Below are positions 1 through 6,056 of a stretch of DNA of 18,165 bases, one piece after another. Under the pieces are notes generated by a model. That model was given only the letters and a program-made list of their open reading frames with translations. It was not told the DNA's origin and ran no database searches. Each line of letters starts with the position of its first letter. Position 1 is the first letter of the stretch. Source of the DNA: DATBGO01 sp050011895 (lineage in GTDB: Bacteria; Actinomycetota; Actinomycetes; Streptosporangiales; Streptosporangiaceae); NCBI GenBank assembly GCA_050011895.1, contig JBEKIF010000071.1, positions 1-18,165 on the forward strand, in the 5' to 3' direction. The position numbers were made by a program, and so were the translations under genes.

Positions 1-383
1 GGTACCAGCGCCCCTGCCGCACCGCAGGCGATGACTCCGCGAACTCCGCGGGCAATGACCTGCTCGAGCATGGCACCGGCCAGCGGCGCCCCGACTCCGG
101 GATGGAACACGCCCAGCCGTACACCCCGGTGCTCGATCTCCCACAACGATGCCGGACCCATCTCGCTGTGCAGGCGGCACACTGGCCTCGCGTCTTGACG
201 GCCGGAGAGTTCCTCGACGACGTCACGGAAGAAGCACGCCACGGCGACCATCGGCGCGTCGACCGGACGGATCAGCCGGCTCGGCTCGATGACCGCCTCA
301 CCGGTCAGATCCTCATCCTCTAGTAGCGGCAGTCGTCGGCGATCAGTCGGCCCAGACAATCTCTGCACCTCCCGCGCCCCCAT
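1..383 (-). CDS. Nucleoside phosphorylase-like protein, N-terminal part (3' end outside window)
   Basis: This reading frame enters from the left edge and is open for about 127 codons from an ATG at 383-381. The translation has features typical of the PNP/UDP phosphorylase-like family of actinobacteria. They are an early LPLLEDED segment, AVIEPSRLIRP, a CFFRDVVEEL helix, and the glycine-rich GVFHPGVGAPLAGAMLEQ followed by GVIACGAAGALV, which forms the phosphate and nucleoside site region in the family. Such enzymes cleave nucleosides with phosphate in salvage or in specialised metabolism. The substrate cannot be predicted because the C-terminal base-binding part is missing. The start has only a weak GATAGG immediately upstream, so it is uncertain. 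It points the same way as the class V aminotransferase at 559-1794, but about 175 bases and a transposase-like stump on the other strand separate them, so an operon is doubtful. Confidence 0.72.
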   Translation of the reverse strand, partial: MGAREVQRLSGPTDRRRLPLLEDEDLTGEAVIEPSRLIRPVDAPMVAVACFFRDVVEELSGRQDARPVCRLHSEMGPASLWEIEHRGVRLGVFHPGVGAPLAGAMLEQVIARGVRGVIACGAAGALV

Positions 384-424
384 CCTATCGGCGCGCCCGT
401 GTAGGCCGCCTGATGCCGATAAGG

Positions 425-583
425 ATGATGGCTCGTATGCGCAGCCAGCTTCCTCTCCCGCTGCTGCCGGCCGGGGCGGCCGAGATCGCCCCGGGCGTGG
501 GCCTGCTGGCCGGCGAGGACGGCGGGCTGGTCCCCGTCCGCCGCGGGCCGACACGTCCTCACTCCGCGCGGGGCGGTCGGTAG
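425..583 (+). pseudogene. Remnant of a transposase N-terminus
   Basis: A short open stretch starts at ATG 425 (AAGG just before it; other in-frame ATGs at 428 and 437) and ends at TAG 581-583. It reads LPLPLLPAGAAEIAPGVGLL then AGEDGGLVPVRRGP. From memory this matches the beginning of a common actinobacterial helix-turn-helix transposase family, whose N-termini read roughly LPLPLLPAGA...VGLLEGPDGGVVFV. The later GLVPVRRGP resembles the GLVP-RRGPKGP motif further along in the same family, so an internal deletion is possible. The frame stops after about 50 codons and its end overlaps the 3' end of the aminotransferase gene on the other strand. It is therefore a truncated relic and not a functional gene. 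The family assignment is by recognition only. Confidence 0.4.
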
Positions 584-1794
584 TCCGGGGGCTTCTCGCC
601 GGCCGCCTTGTGCAGCTCATCGATGAGGCGGTCGACGTCCGACCTGTTGTTGAAGAAGTGGCAGGACACCCGGATCCCGCCGATATTCGACGTAAACCTC
701 ATCGCGACGTACACGCCGCGCTCGTGGAGCCTTCGCAGGAGCTGGTTCTCTTCATCGAGCGAGTCGTAGAACCGGAAGACAACCATCCCGGACCTGTGCT
801 CCTCGTCCCGGTGGGTCACGAGGAACGCGCCGGCCGACTCGAGCTGGTCCATGAGATAGCTAGTCAGTTCCCCGGCATGCTGCTCGATCGCGCCGATACC
901 GATAGCGTTGACGATCTTGAGGCTCTCGCCGAGAGCGATGGCACCGAGGTAGTTCGACGTGCCCGCGATCTCGAACCGCTTGGCCGACCGCTGGAAGGTC
1001 CAGTCCGCTACCGGAGTGATGCCCGGCGTCCCGAAGTAGGTGCCCCAGCCACCCTCCGGTTCCTCGAGTGCCAGGTAGCCCCACATCTTCGGTTCGATCG
1101 CCGGCAGCAGCCGTCTGTTGATGTAAAGGATGCCGCAGCCGAACGGCGCGTTGAGCCACTTGTGCCCGCCGGCGACCATCATGTCCATGTGGCATGCCTT
1201 GGTGTCGAGGCCGACGATCCCCACGTGGTGCACGGCATCGACGACGAACCACAGGCCTCGCTCCTGGCACAGCCGGCCGAAGGCTTCGAGGTCGGCCTTC
1301 CACCCGTTGCACCACTGCACCGAGCTCAGCACGATCATCTTCGTGCTATCGTCGACCGCCCTCTCGAAGTCGGCTGCCTCGATGCGACCGTAGTCGCTCG
1401 GGACCACCCTGACCGTGATCCCTCGGTCCTTCTGCATCGTCCACGGGATGGCGACCTGGAGGAACTCCAGGTCGCAGGTGAGGACTGTCGACCCCTCGGG
1501 CATCTCCAGGCACATGGCTGCCACGTTCAGCCCGTACGTCGTGCTCTCCACAAGCGCGATCTCTTCGACGTCGGCGTTGAGCAGCCGCGCGGCCTCGTGC
1601 ACCGGCTCGATCCGCCGCGAGTCCATAGCGATGTGGTAAGCGCTCGACGACTCCTGCGGGCAGATCTCGCACATCTCGATGAACTCGATGAGCGCCCTCT
1701 TCGTCGGCTGCGGGATGATGCTGCAGCACGCTGCGTCCAGAAATGCCTTGGTCTCCAGGCCCCGCCACTGCGCCCGAGCTTCACTCAGTTCCAC
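559..1794 (-). CDS. Aminotransferase class V-fold PLP-dependent enzyme
   Basis: The protein is 411 residues, the usual size for the class V (cysteine desulfurase / isopenicillin N epimerase-like) fold. Seen in order: ESTT (83-86) where the PLP phosphate is normally bound; VVDAVHHVG with D186 placed to contact the pyridine nitrogen; GGHKW with K212 as the Schiff-base lysine; AGTSNYLGAIALG (278-290), typical of the small-domain junction; and GGIRVSCHFFNN with R375 in the position that usually binds the substrate carboxylate. The Gln that often follows the Asp (D-x-x-Q) is His189 here. The start is GTG at 1794, chosen because GGAAAGGAG lies five bases upstream. It has no pathway partner beside it, so the reaction (epimerase, lyase or desulfurase) cannot be named. 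No catalytic cysteine loop of IscS type is evident. It is monocistronic as far as the window shows. Confidence 0.88.
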   Translation of the reverse strand: MELSEARAQWRGLETKAFLDAACCSIIPQPTKRALIEFIEMCEICPQESSSAYHIAMDSRRIEPVHEAARLLNADVEEIALVESTTYGLNVAAMCLEMPEGSTVLTCDLEFLQVAIPWTMQKDRGITVRVVPSDYGRIEAADFERAVDDSTKMIVLSSVQWCNGWKADLEAFGRLCQERGLWFVVDAVHHVGIVGLDTKACHMDMMVAGGHKWLNAPFGCGILYINRRLLPAIEPKMWGYLALEEPEGGWGTYFGTPGITPVADWTFQRSAKRFEIAGTSNYLGAIALGESLKIVNAIGIGAIEQHAGELTSYLMDQLESAGAFLVTHRDEEHRSGMVVFRFYDSLDEENQLLRRLHERGVYVAMRFTSNIGGIRVSCHFFNNRSDVDRLIDELHKAAGEKPPDYRPPRAE

Positions 1795-1799
1795 AGGTG

Positions 1800-1808
1800 C
1801 TCCTTTCC
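1800..1808 (-). promoter_or_regulatory. Ribosome binding site for the class V aminotransferase
   Basis: The minus strand reads GGAAAGGAG followed by five bases and GTG. This near-ideal Shine-Dalgarno decides the GTG start at 1794. No upstream in-frame start has a comparable site. Confidence 0.75.
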
Positions 1809-2222
1809 GCCGTTACATGTGCGGTCGCCCGGGGCGGGTCCGCCCTGATCATGGCGCACCAGATCGACCTGACCTGCGTGCCTCAAAGGGCGGACACCGG
1901 GTGCCTTGAGGCCGACCATAGCGGCGGCTCGGTGAGCGTTCTCCCCCGCTCATCCCCTGTCACTCACCGTGATGATGTCGATCGACGTAGCCTGAGGCCT
2001 AACCTCGGATCGGTCCGGTGAGAGTGATCTGCTGGAGCTGACCGTCGGTCGTGGGCCGACGTGCGACTCAGGGGGCGGCCGGCAGGCCCTTCATCACACC
2101 TGACCCGACGCGCCGTCAGCGGCAGATGCGGGCGGCCGGAGGGTCATGAGAGTGTCGGTTGCGAGCTCGGGCGAGACGGATTTCCGGTAGCCCTGGCGGG
2201 ATATTGGCGGCAGCCTGTAACG
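1809..2222. other. Divergent intergenic stretch with no gene recognised
   Basis: About 410 bases separate the divergent aminotransferase and methyltransferase genes. The open frames here are short and resemble no family I know. Besides the hairpin at 1880-1912 there is no clear promoter pair. The upstream extension of the methyltransferase frame (back to 2061) has an Arg/Gly-rich composition unlike the family and is taken as non-coding. Promoters for both flanking genes presumably lie here. Confidence 0.5.
1880..1912. other. Imperfect hairpin upstream of the aminotransferase gene
   Basis: GCCTCAA (1880-1886) pairs with TTGAGGC (1906-1912). Two further G-C pairs extend the stem if A1887 is bulged. 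The loop is about 14 bases. It lies about 85-120 bases upstream of the GTG start at 1794 and well before the methyltransferase. It could be an operator or a leader structure. No U-tract follows on either strand, so a terminator is unlikely. Confidence 0.3.
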
Positions 2223-3035
2223 GTGATTGATCCGGCGATCGAAAGTCACTACGGCACTGGCTACGAACGTTCCCGCCTGTTCCCCGGCGGGAATCCGTCC
2301 CTGGAGTATGTCAGGTCGGTGGAGTTGCTGGGCCGGCTGCTGCCCCGGCCGCCCGCACAGGTCCTGGATGTCGGCGGCGGCCCGGGCGCCTATGCCGCAC
2401 CGCTGGCCAGGCGCGGGTACCAAGTGCATCTGGTGGATCCGGTGCCGCTGCACGTGGAGCAGGCACGCCAGGCAGCGGGCGCCGATCCGGCGGCCGGCTT
2501 CACCGTCACCCTGGGCGACGCCCGAGAGCTGTCGGAGCCAGCTGAGTCGCAGGACGCGGTGCTGCTGTTCGGGCCGCTGTATCACCTGACTGAGGCGGCG
2601 CAGCGCCGGCAGGCCCTTGCCGAGGCCCGGCGGGTGCTGCGGCCGGGCGGCCGTCTGCTGGCCATGGCGGTCTGCCGGTTCGCTTCGCTGCTCGACGGGC
2701 TGTATGAGGGCTGGCTGGAGGATCCGGGCTTCCGGCCGATCGTGGAACAGGACCTGCTAGACGGGCAGCACCGCAACCCCGATCCTGTCGGCAGGCCGGA
2801 GTTCTTCACCACTGCCTACTTCCATACTCCCGACGGCCTGACCGGAGAGATCGAACGGGCTGGTTTCACCGGCCTGGCCGTCTACGGGGTCGAGGGCCCT
2901 GGCTGGCCGCTGCGCCAGGAATGGGCAGACCCGCAGCGGCGCGAGCAGATCCTGTTCGCCGCCCGGTCGGTCGAGACCCAGCCCTCGCTTATCGGCTTCA
3001 GCGATCACCTCATCGCTGCCGCGACCAAGCCGTAG
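2223..3035 (+). CDS. Class I SAM-dependent methyltransferase
   Basis: The protein is 270 residues from a GTG at 2223 and has the Rossmann-type methyltransferase core. Motif I is VLDVGGGPG (47-55). D72 in HLVDPVP is the acidic residue that usually binds the SAM ribose. GDA (98-100) and LLFGPLYHL (114-122) form motifs II/III, and RRVLRPGGRLLA (136-147) is the strand-5 region. The C-terminal half (TAYFHTPDGLTGEIERAGF) is the usual lid and substrate part, so the substrate is probably a small molecule, but it cannot be named. The start was set where the family normally begins, with IDPAIESHY...GYERSRL. The frame is open back to 2061 without family-like sequence, and the Shine-Dalgarno at 2223 is weak, so the start is uncertain by a few codons. 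It stands alone, followed by a stem-loop at 3085-3104. Confidence 0.85.
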   Translation: MIDPAIESHYGTGYERSRLFPGGNPSLEYVRSVELLGRLLPRPPAQVLDVGGGPGAYAAPLARRGYQVHLVDPVPLHVEQARQAAGADPAAGFTVTLGDARELSEPAESQDAVLLFGPLYHLTEAAQRRQALAEARRVLRPGGRLLAMAVCRFASLLDGLYEGWLEDPGFRPIVEQDLLDGQHRNPDPVGRPEFFTTAYFHTPDGLTGEIERAGFTGLAVYGVEGPGWPLRQEWADPQRREQILFAARSVETQPSLIGFSDHLIAAATKP

Positions 3036-3084
3036 CAGAGCCCAGCCAACAACGGCCGCCAAGCGGCACCACAGGACGTTCGGC

Positions 3085-3104
3085 GCGCTCCCACGCAGGA
3101 GCGC
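3085..3104 (+). terminator. Stem-loop after the methyltransferase gene
   Basis: GCGCTCC and GGAGCGC form a perfect 7-bp GC-rich stem with a 6-base loop, 50 bases after the methyltransferase stop. No U-tract follows, which is common for actinobacterial terminators. The structure is direct from sequence and the function is inferred. Confidence 0.4.
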
Positions 3105-3234
3105 ACTGACAGCAACATGGTTCCTGTGTGCGCCGCCTCCTCACTGCCAGAACCGAGCGCGGAGACCCGGGCAAGGGACGGCTAAAACAGTATTGTTTCT
3201 GGCATCTCTATGCTCAGGTCAAATGACTTCATTC

Positions 3235-3239
3235 GGAGG
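3235..3239 (+). promoter_or_regulatory. Ribosome binding site deciding the start at 3249
   Basis: GGAGG lies nine bases before ATG 3249. This favours ATG 3249 over the in-frame ATG at 3210, which has no such site. Confidence 0.6.
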
Positions 3240-3248
3240 TACGCCATC

Positions 3249-3848
3249 ATGGCAGTCGCCTGGCAGGTGTGCCCTTTCCACGGCGACGAGGACATCCTCG
3301 GCGTCGCCACGGGTGACCAGGACGGCTCCCTTACCTTCACCTGCCCGTGCGTCAAGGGACATGCTCAGCCAGGCCCGCATAGCTGGCTGCACGTTCCGCA
3401 GCCAGAAGGCCTGCCCAGCATCGATGGATACGCAGCCGAACTCGGCCTAGCGACTGAGCTGCCCGCGGCGATCGGCCAGCACCAGGGGACCTGGATTGAG
3501 TACGGGGTAGCCGAACGCGCATACGCCCTGCGATGCCCGGACGACTTCGCCGCCATTGTGAGCCGGTACGGCCACAAAGCGATCGCGCCGAAGCAGTACA
3601 CAGCCTCTGCCTTCCTCGCCGGAGTGCTCGGCGTCCTGAGCCGGCACGGCACGGTCCTTTACCATCTGGGCCCTGCCACTGGCCGCTGGTCCTACAACGA
3701 AAAAATCAGCTGGTGGGCAGTTGCACCGCAGCCCGACTGGCCGACATCCTGCCTGTCATGGGCTGAGAGCGGCGACAGTGTCTCCTACGTTTCTGGCGCT
3801 CAAGGCCCGCAGACACACTCCACCGTGTCGCGGTCGGCGGCAAAGTAG
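3249..3848 (+). CDS. Hypothetical soluble protein with N-terminal Cys/His pairs
   Basis: The protein is 199 residues and I do not recognise its family. The start at ATG 3249 follows GGAGG. Near the N-terminus, CPFHG (C8, H11) and TCPC (C32, C34), with H38 and H44 close by, could form a small metal site. This is speculative. The central part (about 55-130) is mixed helix and strand. The C-terminal half carries aromatic motifs HGTVLYHLGPATGRWSYN and ISWWAVAP (133-160), followed by a Ser/Gly/Gln-rich tail. There is no signal peptide or membrane segment, so it is probably cytoplasmic. It is neither operonic with nor clearly linked to its neighbours. Codon use is normal for the window, so it is likely a real gene. 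Confidence 0.65.
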   Translation: MAVAWQVCPFHGDEDILGVATGDQDGSLTFTCPCVKGHAQPGPHSWLHVPQPEGLPSIDGYAAELGLATELPAAIGQHQGTWIEYGVAERAYALRCPDDFAAIVSRYGHKAIAPKQYTASAFLAGVLGVLSRHGTVLYHLGPATGRWSYNEKISWWAVAPQPDWPTSCLSWAESGDSVSYVSGAQGPQTHSTVSRSAAK

Positions 3849-3876
3849 TGCGTTCGGCTGCACGAGCCGCAGCGCA
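3849..3876 (+). terminator. Imperfect stem-loop right after the hypothetical gene
   Basis: TGCG-tt-CGGCT-gcacg-AGCCG-cag-CGCA starts at the first base after the stop codon at 3846-3848. The stem is 4+5 bp with a small internal loop and no U-tract. It may be a weak terminator. Confidence 0.3.
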
Positions 3877-4019
3877 TAACTATGCGGACTCATCGGCTCG
3901 CGGGGATGACGGAGCCTGGATGATCCGGTGCGCGGCGGCACGTGCTGTTACGTGTACTCGCCTCGGCACTGATCTCGTAGTTCGTTGCCCTATTCCGGTC
4001 GTCGCGCATCCAGGACAAG

Positions 4020-5045
4020 ATGGGGTCTGTGAACGAGGACGACCCAGTAGCTCGGGCACCGACCGATCCCGCCGGATCGCCGCGGCCCTCAGCTCCAGAT
4101 GGAGGAAGACCCGAACCACGAGGTGCGCCGCAAGACCAATCCAGCCCGGCACGCATTGACGACCAACCAAGGGCCGGTCCGGGCGCAGATGCCATCGATG
4201 CTGCCGCTTCTGAAGTGCCCAAGTCTCACGGACGTGTGCTGCGGCGCCTTATGATTCTTTTGGGGCTGGCTCTCGTTGGCATCGCCGCAGGAATATGGGC
4301 AATCGCGCTCTACCCGGAGCACTCACCACTTGTGAATCCGACGTCCTTCGAGGTCGATATTGACAGTCACACCCCTTTGGACACCGTTTCCCTGGCAATT
4401 TCCCGCACCGGGCAGTCAGCGTATCAGGTTACGGTTTACGTGACGGCTGGCATTCACGCGACCGGGCAGAATGAGGGAGATCTAAGCATTTACGTCTCCG
4501 GAGATTTTCCGGTGAGCTGCTCCCCTGGCGTAGTGTATTGCTCATATGAACCTGCTTATGACTACACGACGATGACCGAGCCGATAATAATTGAACTGGA
4601 TAGCAGGAATAGGCTGTACACTATGACGATCAATGACGCTCGATTTGGCTTTGCCAGCAATGGCGAATCGGCCGTCGCCGAGTTGCCTACAGTAGAAGGA
4701 GCCGGTCTGGGGACGCCTACGTTCGATGCGGGATACAATATACCCAAGGCAGATGAGTATGACTGGTCGATTCCACCACAGGTGTACTCGGCAGGCCTTG
4801 TGTATTGGCCCGAAGGGCCAGCCTATGTATCGAATTCAGGAGCGGTAGTACAGTCTGTAGAGATCACGGGCACCAACCATCAAGCCCAGGCCCAAGATGA
4901 TCGCGACATATTCATATCCGGGATCTTGCTTGGTGTGGCCGGTGGCGCGGCAATAGCCGCCGTACAAGAGGGCCTGCATATGATTTTCGACAACCGCGAC
5001 GACAGTGGACTGCCGAAGCCCTCACGGCAGAGTACAAGCAGTTAG
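4020..5045 (+). CDS. Hypothetical two-pass membrane protein with large extracytoplasmic domain
   Basis: The protein is 341 residues. It has a disordered Pro/Asp/Ala-rich N-terminal tail (1-68), then positively charged RVLRR, TM1 at about 77-98, an outside domain of about 200 residues (99-296), TM2 at about 297-323, and a short polar tail. By the positive-inside rule both ends are cytoplasmic. The outside domain is rich in beta-branched and Tyr residues, consistent with a beta fold, and has C167 and C174, which may form a disulfide. No enzymatic motif is visible. The start is ATG 4020 (AGGA four bases upstream); GTG 4029 is an alternative. From about 4240 the DNA is clearly less GC-rich than its neighbours, with codons such as AAT, ATA, TAT and TTT, which suggests more recent acquisition. 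I do not recognise the family. Confidence 0.7.
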   Translation: MGSVNEDDPVARAPTDPAGSPRPSAPDGGRPEPRGAPQDQSSPARIDDQPRAGPGADAIDAAASEVPKSHGRVLRRLMILLGLALVGIAAGIWAIALYPEHSPLVNPTSFEVDIDSHTPLDTVSLAISRTGQSAYQVTVYVTAGIHATGQNEGDLSIYVSGDFPVSCSPGVVYCSYEPAYDYTTMTEPIIIELDSRNRLYTMTINDARFGFASNGESAVAELPTVEGAGLGTPTFDAGYNIPKADEYDWSIPPQVYSAGLVYWPEGPAYVSNSGAVVQSVEITGTNHQAQAQDDRDIFISGILLGVAGGAAIAAVQEGLHMIFDNRDDSGLPKPSRQSTSS

Positions 5046-5214
5046 ATCGCGCAGCCGCCATACTGGCCACGGCCACAGCCGCAAGAGGTGGGCAAGCCTG
5101 GGCGCAGAATCGGTCAATCTGAGCTTGCACCACTATGAATCTCAGGTCGTCGGCACGCTCGGGGAGCGGCAGAATAGGGCGTTGGTCAGGCGAGGCTGGC
5201 TCGCGAGGCGGCGC

Positions 5215-5997
5215 ATGCGCGATGATGGCCGGGTGCGCGTGCTGATCCCGCTACCCGACCGGGATTTCGACGTGACCGAGGTCGCGGTGCCGTGGCGGGT
5301 GCTGCGTGATGCGGGGCATCAGGTGGTCTTCGCCACCGAGCGGGCCGGCACGGTCCCGGCCGCCGATCCCCGGCTGCTGACCGGGGTGATCTTCGGGCAG
5401 CTGAGCGCCGCAGCCGAGGCCAAACGGTTCTACGCCGAGCTGGCCGAGGCCGCGGAGTTCACCAGCACCCAGGCATGGGAGCAGCTGGACCCAGCCGCCT
5501 TCGACGGCTTGCTGCTGCCCGGCGGCCACGCCCCGGGGATGCGGCAGTACCTGGGCTCGGCGGTGCTGCGGGACCAGGTGGCCCGGTTCTGGGCGCTGGG
5601 CAGACCCGTCGCCGCGATCTGCCACGGCGTCCTGGTGCTGGCGCGAACCCGCGATCCGGCCACCGGCCGCAGCGTGCTGGCCGACCGCCGGACGACCTGC
5701 CTGCCCAAGTACATGGAACGCCTGGCCTACCTGGCCACCGCCTGGCGGCTCGGCCGCTACTACCGGACCTATCCCGCCTACGTCGAGGACGAGGTCAAAG
5801 CGGCCCTGGACCACCCGGGCAGCCAGTTCCAGCGCGGACCGGTGGTACTCGGCGCGCGCGGCACTGCCACCGACGACAGGCCAGCCTTCGCCGTGACCGA
5901 CCGCAACTACCTGTCCGCCCGCTGGCCCGGCGACGCCTACCTGTTCGGCCGCCGTTTCTGCGCTCTCCTGGCCTCCGCCGCCCAGCCCGGTCGTTAA
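5215..5997 (+). CDS. DJ-1/PfpI-family (type 1 glutamine amidotransferase-like) protein
   Basis: The protein is 260 residues from ATG 5215. The fold signature is clear: VRVLIPLPDRDFDVTEVAVP with E22 in the position of the conserved DJ-1 glutamate, GLLLPGGHAPGMRQY (98-112), then PVAAICHGVLVLAR with nucleophile-elbow C136 and H137. The length and the insertion after the elbow (CLPKYMERLAYLATAWRLG, 162-180) match the larger Hsp31-like or amidotransferase-domain proteins more than the compact DJ-1 type. Such proteins act as chaperones, deglycases or glyoxalases, and the activity here cannot be decided. The frame is open back to 5005, but that extension is Arg-rich and family-unlike, so 5215 is preferred, with a modest GAGGCGG upstream. 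It converges on the permease pseudogene on the other strand with 59 bases between the two stop codons. Confidence 0.85.
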   Translation: MRDDGRVRVLIPLPDRDFDVTEVAVPWRVLRDAGHQVVFATERAGTVPAADPRLLTGVIFGQLSAAAEAKRFYAELAEAAEFTSTQAWEQLDPAAFDGLLLPGGHAPGMRQYLGSAVLRDQVARFWALGRPVAAICHGVLVLARTRDPATGRSVLADRRTTCLPKYMERLAYLATAWRLGRYYRTYPAYVEDEVKAALDHPGSQFQRGPVVLGARGTATDDRPAFAVTDRNYLSARWPGDAYLFGRRFCALLASAAQPGR

Positions 5998-6056
5998 CCA
6001 CACGTCGCGCCCGGACAACGCTCGGGGAACGGCACGTGCGGATGTTCATTCGCTGG

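Noticed and set aside
289..1848. 519-codon plus-strand frame opposite the aminotransferase
   Set aside because: It is antisense to a clear class V enzyme. The translation is rich in Arg, Pro, His and Asp without any domain, as expected of the complement of GC-rich coding DNA.
2146..2190. 14-codon frame with GGAGG three bases upstream, before the methyltransferase
   Set aside because: The Shine-Dalgarno spacing is too short, the peptide has no attenuator-like codon run, and it ends 32 bases before the methyltransferase start. Chance is the simpler explanation.
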